Shown: piece by piece, positions 1 through 6,808 of the stretch | Layout of the letters: each line of letters opens with the position of its first letter | Numbering within the stretch: the first letter of the stretch is position 1 | From: Balneolales bacterium | GTDB lineage: Bacteria; Bacteroidota; Rhodothermia; Balneolales; Natronogracilivirgulaceae | DNA length: 21,639 nucleotides | Assembly (NCBI GenBank): GCA_007131625.1 | Contig: SLQC01000330.1 | Span: 1-21,639 of the forward strand | Direction: 5' to 3' | Made by a program: the position numbers and the translations under genes | Notes under the pieces: generated by a model | The model's input: the letters and a program-made list of their open reading frames with translations, nothing else | Database searches by the model: none | What the model was told of the DNA's origin: nothing

Positions 1-857
1 AGGCCCGCTACATCATTCATGGCGAAAAAATTACATCCTGCCAGGCCATAATCTCGCACATGCCAGGCCGGCAGTCGAAAATTATCCGGATGAACAAAAA
101 GTGTAATTCCTCTTTGCCCAGTTCCTTCAATACTTCCTGAATAATCCATCCATTCAACCGGTGTTCCGTAAACTTCCCGTTCACCCTGCTCTCCCCGGGC
201 ATTGGTTAATAAACCTGTTCTGTTTCCTTGAATTTCCGGACGAATCCGGAAGGCAATAAGTCCTTCTTTATCGTCACCAAATCGAACATCCCCATAGGTT
301 GCTCTAAAAGTGACGGTTTGATCAAAAATTCTTGCAGATGCCGGTGTATTATAGAAACGATACTCCCGTATTTCATCCACAAGTGGATTTTCAGCATCAT
401 CTACCCAAATATTCCGTGCTTTTACGACCCCTGAATCTTCACCGGAAGAGACTTTTACATTCTGACTAATGATTGGTTCACGATGCCAATGATCGAAACC
501 GTTTACATCTCCATAAGCAGTCCAGATGGATGTGTGATGCCGGTGATCGTCACTTTGCTCCGGTGCATCATTCCCCATCGGGTAATTTCTTGTTATAGTA
601 ACTCCGCCTTCCGCATAAACCGGCCATAATTTGGGAATTCTATGATCCTCTCCAAATTGGTAAGTCGTAAAATGTTCTCCATTGATCCTGACCACAGCGG
701 TTCCCTCCTGCTCATCGAGATCTATATGCACACCATGTTGATGGTTCCCGCCATAAACGTTGGTTTCAGTTTCAGCGTCATTAACTAAACCCCGGACCAT
801 GCCGGTTGATAAAATTAAAATAACGGCTAACATCACCGATTTCTTCATATATTTCAT
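1..857 (-). CDS. Exported DUF6807 (PmoA-like) family protein, N-terminal part
   Basis: The frame is open for 285 codons and leaves the window at its 3' end. The start at 857 has GGAG seven bases upstream; a second in-frame ATG lies at 848. Residues 1-23 form a signal peptide (MKYMKK, then a hydrophobic stretch). A His-rich block follows at residues 103-124 (DDHRHH, then IWTAYGDVNGFDHW), resembling the HHRG-W-HGDVNG-DFW signature I associate with the DUF6807 family, Pfam PF14100, once labelled methane oxygenase PmoA. That older label does not show a role in methane oxidation. The family is common beside carbohydrate-degradation genes in Bacteroidota and Planctomycetes, and its reaction is not established to my knowledge. 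The C-terminus is not visible. Family call fairly sure, function unknown. Confidence 0.75.
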   Translation of the reverse strand, partial: MKYMKKSVMLAVILILSTGMVRGLVNDAETETNVYGGNHQHGVHIDLDEQEGTAVVRINGEHFTTYQFGEDHRIPKLWPVYAEGGVTITRNYPMGNDAPEQSDDHRHHTSIWTAYGDVNGFDHWHREPIISQNVKVSSGEDSGVVKARNIWVDDAENPLVDEIREYRFYNTPASARIFDQTVTFRATYGDVRFGDDKEGLIAFRIRPEIQGNRTGLLTNARGEQGEREVYGTPVEWMDYSGSIEGTGQRGITLFVHPDNFRLPAWHVRDYGLAGCNFFAMNDVAG

Positions 858-1243
858 AGAATTGCTCCATGTAAAAAAGAGTTAAAGAAAGCCTCAAATG
901 CACGGTTTTGAAAATATGCAAGATCGTTAATACAGAATTTAATGGCGGTATGAAGAACCCTTAACTCCACAATAACTCAAAACAACAAAATCACTGAAAC
1001 CCAATATTCAAAGCTTCAAAAAATGCTTAACATAAATAGCTACTGATTATTTCAGCAGCCGGAATTGTTTAAAATATAAAAACAAAACAATATTCATCAA
1101 ATTAAAATACTGTCCAGCCAGGTAGCCTTCATGCATTGTCTCATCATCATCGCTTAAACGGTCCCGGTTCTATATGACACCATATCTTCAGAACCGGCTA
1201 TTCGCATTCCATTCGTATAGCAGTATTCTCCTGATAGATACGA
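858..1243. other. AT-rich intergenic region between DUF6807 gene and serpin 1
   Basis: No convincing gene is seen in 386 bases. The part next to 857 must hold the leader of the DUF6807 gene; a weak Bacteroidota-like -7 match (TGCATTTG against TAnnTTTG) lies in the minus-strand leader but is not strong enough to call. The other end holds the hairpin at 1164-1197, downstream of serpin 1. Confidence 0.4.
1164..1197 (-). terminator. Hairpin downstream of serpin 1, possible transcript end
   Basis: Perfect 8-bp arms CCGGTTCT (1164-1171) and AGAACCGG (1190-1197) enclose a second possible ATAT/ATAT pairing (1172-1175 with 1182-1185). It begins about 47 bases past the serpin 1 stop. No T-run follows on the minus strand, so it is not a classical intrinsic terminator; it could protect the mRNA 3' end or be a protein site. 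Confidence 0.35.
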
Positions 1244-2554
1244 TTATGCTTCCGGTCCGGCATATTTCCCCATAAACAGGATGGTGTCGCTGCTGTTTTC
1301 TCGTATAAAGAAAAGGAACGGGCGGTCCAGGCGAATGACCGGGTGGGAAGGGCCGGCACTGTCTATGCTGATTTCGATGACAGTGGCAGCCGCCGCTTCG
1401 CTGCCCTCTTCATCAACCTTGATGACTGCGCGATGCATCACATCCGAAATATACAATGGAACATTCGGGTTGATGCGTGAAAAGTCGGCAATATTAGGGT
1501 AAAAAGGAAAAGTCAACCCCATTGCCATCAGATCTGCCATAATTTCCTCATAATCAAAATCAATCTCGAAACGGGGCATGTGCACCTCTACCGTATCCGC
1601 TTCAAGCCGGGAGGTGAAGGATTCAAACTCCTGCCGACTGAGTGAACCGGCGAAGTCGCTCAGATTTTCCGAATCACCCGGAAGATATGCCGTAAATGAG
1701 AAGTCGCCACCTTCACCGTAACCGAGGTCAACCACCTGCCAGTCGTCATTCCGGTAATACCGAAATTCGTCTTTTACCCGCATCATGGGGACTTCCACCT
1801 GGTCACCAGTTCCCGTTGTAAACAGTTGGTCCCGGGTGTAGTCCGGATCAAACTGGATAGTCCAGTCAGCTTTAAAATAAATTGCGTTAATCAAATACAT
1901 CACCACATCCCCACCGATTTCATCGATCATTTCTTCAATAAGACCTTCCGTTTTTTCCTCGATCCAGGCATTGATAATATCGGGAGCCCCTGGGTCACTG
2001 AAATCCAGTGCTGCAATTTCGGCATCAAAATATTCCGCATTGGTTGCGAGAAATTCCTGAAGCACTTCAAACCCTTTGCGGTACCATACGGAATTGGCGA
2101 TTTCCATACGGACCTGTGGATCGAGTTGGGTCAACAGCCTGACAAGATCTTTAAATGCCTGGTTGATTTCGTCGTTTGACAATCCCTCGTGGCCGAAAAA
2201 ATCCTGCATCTGCACGTAGGTATCACCATCGGTACCGTTCAGCGCCATCCCGAAGGCCATGGAGATACTCAATGGTGATGCAAAAAAGCTTTTGTCGGGC
2301 GTATCTTCGGCGATTTCATGAAGAATATCAAACGTAAAATCGTTTGTACCATCGACCAGCACCTGTTCCTGAGCGGTCAACTCGCGCATCTGGCCTGGAG
2401 GAGTCTGGTTTGAAGCAGAATCCGATCCGGCAATATTACAACCGAATACAAACATCAGAGAAACCGTCACAGTGCCAATAATCGGTACTATCAACGTTCG
2501 CTGTGTATGATGATCGAAAGCAGAATCTGCAACTGCGATATTTGATATTTTCAT
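1244..2554 (-). CDS. Serpin-family protease inhibitor, probable lipoprotein (serpin 1)
   Basis: A 436-residue serpin, the usual length plus an N-terminal extension. Residues 21-39 are hydrophobic and end in VFG-C39, a plausible lipobox, preceded by an unusually long 20-residue n-region; no better in-frame ATG exists. Serpin landmarks in order: ASPLSIS (92-98), NSVWYR (154-159), LINAIYFKADW (221-231), hinge DEEGSEAAAAT (381-391), RPFLFFIRE (411-419) and LFMGKY (426-431). The alanine-rich hinge is intact, as in inhibitory serpins, so it probably traps a serine or cysteine protease by loop insertion. Counting from the hinge Gly384 as P15 puts P1-P1' at Asp398-Ser399, but the P' side is about three residues longer than in alpha-1-antitrypsin, so P1 is uncertain. 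It probably sits in the envelope and guards against endogenous or foreign proteases. It is a tandem paralogue of the gene at 3022-4290. Confidence 0.93.
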   Translation of the reverse strand: MKISNIAVADSAFDHHTQRTLIVPIIGTVTVSLMFVFGCNIAGSDSASNQTPPGQMRELTAQEQVLVDGTNDFTFDILHEIAEDTPDKSFFASPLSISMAFGMALNGTDGDTYVQMQDFFGHEGLSNDEINQAFKDLVRLLTQLDPQVRMEIANSVWYRKGFEVLQEFLATNAEYFDAEIAALDFSDPGAPDIINAWIEEKTEGLIEEMIDEIGGDVVMYLINAIYFKADWTIQFDPDYTRDQLFTTGTGDQVEVPMMRVKDEFRYYRNDDWQVVDLGYGEGGDFSFTAYLPGDSENLSDFAGSLSRQEFESFTSRLEADTVEVHMPRFEIDFDYEEIMADLMAMGLTFPFYPNIADFSRINPNVPLYISDVMHRAVIKVDEEGSEAAAATVIEISIDSAGPSHPVIRLDRPFLFFIRENSSDTILFMGKYAGPEA

Positions 2555-2715
2555 GGTATTCTTCAGGTTTTAATTTATCCTGATAACGCCCCTGCGTTTA
2601 ACCAACAGCGGCATCACGAAAACAGCAAAACACTGATTGACTTCAAATCAGCTTGGAATTCAGCAAAAAACAAAAGCCGTTACCTGGTTAAAAACGCGTG
2701 TTTGAGCGCATTAAA

Positions 2716-2871
2716 CTACCAGCTAAATGATGTAGTAAGAGTATAATCAATTAAATCCCCCACAATTGCAATACGCCCTTCAGTCTTCAATCGGTAGTGA
2801 TCCCACACCCGTAATTCTGTTCCAAAACCGGGTCGAATGAAAAGTGTTAGGGTTAGAATCAAAGTTTTCAT
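2716..2871 (-). CDS. Small ORF, 51 codons, barrel-strand-like C-terminus
   Basis: ATG at 2871, stop TAG at 2716-2718. GAGG stands eight bases before the ATG, one of the better ribosome sites in the window. The product begins MKTLILTLTLFI, a short hydrophobic start, and ends LIDYTLTTSFSW, with alternating hydrophobic residues and a terminal Trp as in a last outer-membrane beta-strand. It could be a collapsed outer-membrane protein gene reduced to its two ends, or a genuine small exported protein. Upstream sequence has frequent stops and shows no longer gene. No family recognised; it lies between the two serpins. Confidence 0.35.
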   Translation of the reverse strand: MKTLILTLTLFIRPGFGTELRVWDHYRLKTEGRIAIVGDLIDYTLTTSFSW

Positions 2872-2920
2872 ATCAATTCCCTCACTTTAGAAAAGTTAAT
2901 GATTTTCTAGAAAAGAAGTG

Positions 2921-2939
2921 AATTCTAAAATTCAGAATT
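2921..2939. repeat. Imperfect AT-rich palindrome between serpins
   Basis: AATTCT and AGAATT arms separated by seven bases, about 80 bases past the serpin 2 stop and 50 bases before the small ORF at 2716-2871. A direct repeat TAGAAAAG occurs beside it (2888-2895 and 2908-2915). A regulatory site is possible, but AT-rich sequence gives such arms by chance. Confidence 0.2.
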
Positions 2940-3021
2940 ATGTTGTTAATCTGCGCTATAACATCAGTTAATTTGTTTATTGAATCAAATCGTCCGTTGT
3001 TGGTTATTCCGAATTACCATC

Positions 3022-4290
3022 TCATTCACCAGCCGGATTGCTCATCATTCCCATAAATAACGGTGTGTTCGATTCCACTTCACGAATCACATAGAAATAT
3101 GGCCTATCAAATCGAATATGTACACGTTGAGGCACACTGGTTGCTCTAAATCCAATTGAAGTGACTGCCGCCGCTTCGGTACCTTCTTCATCCACTCGGA
3201 CAAACGATTTATGAAGGACATCACTAACATGCAGATCTTCGTAGTCGGAATTAATACGGCTGAAATCCGACCGGTCCGGATAAAATGCATCCACCATACC
3301 CATTTCTTCAAGTAGATCATTCAAATCCACTTCGTATTCCAGCTCAAATTTCGGCATCTCTAAATCAAGTGTAACATTAATGAATCTCCGGGTGAAAGCA
3401 CTCCAGATTTCCAGGTCCATTTCACGGAACCATTCATACAGGCTGATATTTTCATCAGGAAGCACCAATGTCATGGCGAATCCGGCATCACCATAATACA
3501 AATTTACCGCCTGCCAGTTTTCACCGGTGGCATATTCCAGGTTTTCAGCATCCTCCAAACGCATCATGTCCACTTCGGATTCAGTTCCGTCAGAGAGGAA
3601 GAAAGGTTTCTTGTCGGTCAAATCGGGATCAAATTGTAATGTCCATTCACCATTAAAATAGATCGCATTTATGAGAAACATCATCACAAGCGGATCAATA
3701 TCTTGAACGATTTCATTTATCAGGCCTTCTGTTTTATCCTCGACCCATTCATTGATGAGATCAACCGTAGCCGGGTCATTAAAATCGACTTTTTGGACAA
3801 GTGCGTCAAAATAGTATTGATTGGCCTGGAGAAAGTCGGTTTCCACTTCAAAAGTATTGCGATACCAGACTGAGTTGGCAATATTGAAAACAACCTTGTT
3901 ATCAAAGCCGGCTAGCAGCTCGATCAGGCTTTGGCCAGCTTCGTTAATTTCCTGCTGGTCCATGCCGTCAAGCCCCAGCATCTCCTGAATCTGTTCGTAC
4001 GTTTCACCCTCCGCCCCGTTCAAGAGCATTCCGGCTGCCAATACGATGCTGAGTGGAGAGATGAAATGATTCGATTCGGGATCGATACCGGCAATTTGCT
4101 GCATCAATTCAATGCCAAACCGGGTCGATCCGTCGATTAGTTGCTTTTCGGAGATGTCAAGCGCGCGGGGCAATTCACGACGCACGAAATCTTTTGACTC
4201 GTTGCTTTTGTCATCTATTTTTAAAAGGTCACATGACGAGGTCATGAGGATGAAAGGCAATAAAATGGTCAACATGTTTAAAGATTTCAT
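3022..4290 (-). CDS. Serpin-family protease inhibitor, lipoprotein (serpin 2)
   Basis: A 422-residue serpin with a clear signal (MKSLNMLTILLPFILMTSSC) and Cys20 as the likely lipidated residue. Landmarks: ISPLSIV (77-83), NSVWYR (139-144), LINAIYFNGEW (206-216), hinge DEEGTEAAAVT (367-377), RPYFYVIRE (396-404) and LFMGM (411-415). Alignment to serpin 1 by eye shows clear paralogy over the whole fold. The hinge is of inhibitory type. Counting from Gly370 as P15 puts P1-P1' at Thr384-Ser385, with Arg382 two residues before; the loop thus differs completely from serpin 1 and suggests another target protease. No strong SD precedes the ATG (TTTAAACATATGAAA). Two copies of a dispersed repeat lie just upstream (4323-4475). 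Confidence 0.94.
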   Translation of the reverse strand: MKSLNMLTILLPFILMTSSCDLLKIDDKSNESKDFVRRELPRALDISEKQLIDGSTRFGIELMQQIAGIDPESNHFISPLSIVLAAGMLLNGAEGETYEQIQEMLGLDGMDQQEINEAGQSLIELLAGFDNKVVFNIANSVWYRNTFEVETDFLQANQYYFDALVQKVDFNDPATVDLINEWVEDKTEGLINEIVQDIDPLVMMFLINAIYFNGEWTLQFDPDLTDKKPFFLSDGTESEVDMMRLEDAENLEYATGENWQAVNLYYGDAGFAMTLVLPDENISLYEWFREMDLEIWSAFTRRFINVTLDLEMPKFELEYEVDLNDLLEEMGMVDAFYPDRSDFSRINSDYEDLHVSDVLHKSFVRVDEEGTEAAAVTSIGFRATSVPQRVHIRFDRPYFYVIREVESNTPLFMGMMSNPAGE

Positions 4291-4322
4291 ATGTTTAAAA
4301 TGAGTTAATCATAATGTCAGGT

Positions 4323-4354
4323 GCTTAATGAACCGCGTCAGCGATATACCAATG
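4323..4354. repeat. Dispersed ~32-nt intergenic repeat, copy A
   Basis: Shares the core TGAACCGCGTCAGC and the frame GCT(c/t)A-TGAA-CG-GT-AGC-A-A-CC-ATG with copies at 4445-4475 and 5406-5437, all in the same orientation. Copy A matches copy C at about 25 of 32 positions. It lies 33 bases upstream of the serpin 2 start. Confidence 0.65.
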
Positions 4355-4407
4355 GCGAGATAATATTTTTTACAAAGTGGTGCATGATTATTACCGGCAT
4401 TGGTATA
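4345..4407. repeat. Inverted repeat with 10-bp perfect arms inside the repeat cluster
   Basis: TATACCAATG (4345-4354) and CATTGGTATA (4398-4407) are perfect complements, and similarity continues inward with one shift. The left arm is the end of repeat copy A. It may form a long hairpin in RNA or mark the ends of a small non-autonomous element. Confidence 0.5.
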
Positions 4408-4495
4408 CTATGTGACTTTAAAAAATCAAAGGTAATTCACACATGCTCAGTGAAACGCGTAAGCGAAATGCCATGACAGCATTTTATCATGCACC
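4379..4495. repeat. Second, interleaved inverted repeat around copy B
   Basis: GGTGCATGAT (4379-4388) and ATCATGCACC (4486-4495) are perfect 10-bp complements enclosing repeat copy B. It interleaves with the inverted repeat at 4345-4407, so the two cannot both form as simple nested hairpins. Confidence 0.45.
4445..4475. repeat. Dispersed ~32-nt intergenic repeat, copy B
   Basis: GCTCAGTGAAACGCGTAAGC followed by GAAATGCCATG. One base shorter than copies A and C and the most diverged. A TAATTCA-like string precedes copies B and C, and TAATCAT precedes A, so the true unit may begin 15-30 bases earlier. Confidence 0.6.
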
Positions 4496-4748
4496 TGTGT
4501 GCCAGAGTACATTCAGTCATGGATAAAATCAGACCATTGTGGCCCGAACCCTGCATCGAATATAATAACGTATTGAATCACAGGAATATGATCGACTGGA
4601 GCTTGCAGCCTGTTCAAAATGGCGCCGGGTCTGAAACCGATGAACGAGGTGTTGTGTACGAAATACGGGGGAGAACCATGCCAAGTTTTTATCCGACACT
4701 TCGGATTGAAGCGCGAATATGACGCTGCTTGAGCCTGGCTGGCACTGA
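4496..4748. other. Intergenic stretch without a supported gene
   Basis: Between the repeat cluster and the DoxX gene. Short open frames on both strands (for example plus 4489-4722 and minus 4529-4828) have no recognisable motif, no good ribosome site, or run into DoxX in another frame. A small hairpin ATCCG/CGGAT lies at 4692-4707 without a T-run on the correct side. Confidence 0.35.
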
Positions 4749-5198
4749 TTACGAGTTTTCTTGACGCCGCCTAAGTATCCAGTGATCCACTGACCACTTT
4801 CCGGACCCGTAGAAAAAGAAAACCACAAGCAGAATCAGAAGCAGCATAGAATATTCAAGCTCGGTCGTGGGACCAAAAAACGCACTGCCCTCACCGGAGA
4901 AATAGTAAGCACCGATCAGGACAATTGGTGCTTGTGCTACAACAGCAATTCGGGTAAGTATTCCGAAAACGATCATGGCTCCGCCTGCAAGATGTGCAAA
5001 AACCACGTAATGTGATACGACAAAAGCCGTCACCGGCATTGTATTATCAATGATGCGGTATAAAACTTCAAGATTTTCCACGAAGTAGTATCCCTTGTAT
5101 ATCAACAACAGGCCAAGGTAAATGCGCAGTCCCTCGATCCAAAAGTGCCGATACTCTACTAATCGTTCATTGAGCGATATTCCCTTTGCAGTAGTCAT
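4749..5198 (-). CDS. DoxX-type small integral membrane protein
   Basis: A 149-residue protein with four likely membrane spans (about 21-40, 56-78, 81-100 and 116-131), the size and layout of the DoxX/DoxD family. The first span carries GLRIYLGLLLIYKGYYF, with the G-R-GL-F-G type pattern of these proteins, and the third is followed by a short polar loop (SGEGSAFFGP). Family members occur in redox and sulfur contexts, but no specific reaction can be assigned and no partner gene is adjacent. The start at 5198 has a G-rich run (GGGGGAT) just upstream. The Arg-rich tail (ILRRRQENS) should be cytoplasmic. Confidence 0.75.
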   Translation of the reverse strand: MTTAKGISLNERLVEYRHFWIEGLRIYLGLLLIYKGYYFVENLEVLYRIIDNTMPVTAFVVSHYVVFAHLAGGAMIVFGILTRIAVVAQAPIVLIGAYYFSGEGSAFFGPTTELEYSMLLLILLVVFFFYGSGKWSVDHWILRRRQENS

Positions 5199-5405
5199 AG
5201 ATCCCCCATTTTTTTATTGGGAAAAAATGGTACGGTATATCCGGATACTTCAAATTACAAAAAAATCAAATTAATTTTCGATTATCGGAAAGCCGCCCAT
5301 TTACGCTCTCAATCGAAACGATTTCAACTGCTGGTTTCACTATCGGTTTCTTCTGTGTCATTTTTTCTGATTTACGACGACAGTAATTCAATGATACGCG
5401 AAAGC
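5199..5405. other. Upstream region of the DoxX gene, no gene seen
   Basis: AT-rich leader, including a small CCCA/TGGG hairpin at the DoxX ribosome site (about 5205-5221). A 32-codon minus-strand frame (about 5249-5347) lacks a ribosome site and is not called. Confidence 0.3.
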
Positions 5406-5437
5406 GCTCAATGAACCGTGTCAGCAAAACGCCCATG
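5406..5437. repeat. Dispersed ~32-nt intergenic repeat, copy C
   Basis: GCTCAATGAACCGTGTCAGC followed by AAAACGCCCATG. Closest to copy A. It covers the last codons and the stop of the Tat-signal remnant at 5421-5651, so the repeat forms the broken end of that gene. Confidence 0.65.
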
Positions 5438-5651
5438 CGGTGAAATTGCAGCCATCATTGAAAATGACTTCTGGAGTCAACCATGCCATTGTATTCGGCA
5501 TGATATACATTAAAGTTGAAGTCTGGACGCACGGCATAGGCTCCATATTGTCTCTTGCAGAAAACAAATTAACCCCTTTTCTCAAAGCCCCTGGAATCAA
5601 AAATGTGGAACTTAAAAGTGAATGCTTCAGAAAATGTCTGCGGCTGGTCAT
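5421..5651 (-). pseudogene. Remnant of a Tat-exported protein gene
   Basis: The start is convincing: GGGAG six bases before ATG, then MTSRRHFLKHSLLSSTFLIPGALRKG, a twin-arginine signal with SRRHFLK. After about residue 30 the frame no longer resembles a folded domain and ends at 76 codons inside repeat copy C. In the +2 frame relative to it (5455-5568) the text reads more like protein (YGAYAVRPDFNFNVYHAEYN), suggesting a frameshift near 5570 followed by truncation. Tat signals of this kind head oxidoreductases, sugar isomerases and hydrolases in these bacteria; the original enzyme cannot be named. An intact 76-residue secreted protein is the less likely alternative. Confidence 0.5.
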
Positions 5652-5937
5652 AAAAAACTCCCATTGATTTAAACACAGTTATCATTCAGTTTTTTTTAAG
5701 CTTCGAAAAATCTTTCCATGTCCTGATTCTTCATCTGCTCGAAATAATAACAACAACTTGTACGGGCAAAATATAGTGGCCTGTAACCAAAAAGAAGCGG
5801 GATTTAGCACTATTAATCAAATTACCACGAGATAAAACTTTGATATTTCAACGAATGTCAATGTGATAAACCTTTCGATTTGCAATGCCATACACTTCGT
5901 GGATTGATGCTGAAAATGCCGGCAACAAGTCAATACA
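5652..5937. other. Intergenic region upstream of the Tat remnant
   Basis: AT-rich, with stops in all frames checked by eye. It separates the Tat remnant from the MtfA-like gene and should hold the remnant's old promoter. No clear -33/-7 pair or terminator was found. Confidence 0.3.
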
Positions 5938-6735
5938 TCAACTTTTATAGGCCCCGGACGATCGAATTCCGAATTTTCCGAAATCAGGTTCAAGGTTATA
6001 AAAGTCCGAAAACACCCGGTCTACCCTGGGAAAATATCTCCTGACAACATCCGGCCGCTCGAACCATGTTTCGCTCATGACGGCAAAGAACTCATGAATG
6101 TTCGTGGCGGCGTAGTCATCCACAACACTTCTGTGGGTTTTCCGGAGCGATGCAACATACCGCTGGTACTCATCTTTCAGTGTTAAAGCCATTCCTGGTT
6201 GATTTCGGGTCTGCTGCCAGCTGAAATCTTCCATGGTTGCACCCCACTCATAGTCCAGCTGGTGGGCACATTCGTGCATCACAATATTGGAACCATCGCG
6301 CGGGTTCCGAACATCATAAGCCACTTCATCCCATGACAAAACAATCACCCCCTGATCCCAGGATTCACCTCTGCGGCTCTCGACTCCTTCAGATACCACA
6401 CCATCCACACCTGCTTCACTGTAAGGAGCATGATACATTTCGGGATAAACAAGAACTGCTGTGAGATACGGATAAAGGTCGGAAACTCCACCAATCAGTG
6501 GAATACAAGCCATGGCGGCGATGGTCACACGTTTGGTGTCGTCAAGTTCCAACCCGCCACACCCTTCGAAACTTTTTTCGGCAAGAAAATAATGCACGAG
6601 CTGTCGTAGAACTTTTTTTTGATCGCGGGACATCTGACGGTATAAATGGATTTGCTGCCCGAGAATTCGTTCCCATATTTCCGGAAAAGGTTCCTTATCC
6701 AGTTTTCGCCTGCGCCATTTTTTCAACCAACCCAT
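5938..6735 (-). CDS. mtfA: MtfA-like zinc-dependent peptidase (M90 family)
   Basis: A 265-residue protein with HECAHQLD at 154-161, matching the HEFAHQLD zinc motif of MtfA (His154, Glu155, His158), and HEFFAVMSETWFE at 214-226, whose Glu215 is the expected third ligand. The basic N-terminus (MGWLKKWRRRK) resembles other M90 proteins and lacks a signal peptide, so it is probably cytosolic or membrane-peripheral. In Escherichia coli MtfA binds the repressor Mlc and has aminopeptidase activity. No Mlc or PTS gene is nearby, so the substrate here is open. Length fits the family. Confidence 0.85.
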   Translation of the reverse strand: MGWLKKWRRRKLDKEPFPEIWERILGQQIHLYRQMSRDQKKVLRQLVHYFLAEKSFEGCGGLELDDTKRVTIAAMACIPLIGGVSDLYPYLTAVLVYPEMYHAPYSEAGVDGVVSEGVESRRGESWDQGVIVLSWDEVAYDVRNPRDGSNIVMHECAHQLDYEWGATMEDFSWQQTRNQPGMALTLKDEYQRYVASLRKTHRSVVDDYAATNIHEFFAVMSETWFERPDVVRRYFPRVDRVFSDFYNLEPDFGKFGIRSSGAYKS

Positions 6736-6808
6736 TACTATGCTCCGCGAGTTAAGTTTCGGTAACTGAAGGCGGTTTTCAAATAGCTAACAAATTCTTA
6801 CTTGTTTG

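Noticed and set aside
1..857. PmoA label taken as methane monooxygenase subunit
   Set aside because: True PmoA is a membrane protein with several spans; this one is a soluble exported protein of the DUF6807 family.
4489..4722. Plus-strand 77-codon ORF beside the repeat cluster
   Set aside because: No ribosome site, no known motif, and it starts inside an inverted-repeat arm; treated as chance.
4529..4828. Minus-strand 99-codon ORF overlapping the DoxX gene
   Set aside because: It occupies another frame of the DoxX C-terminus and has no family features; DoxX has the better start and membrane pattern.
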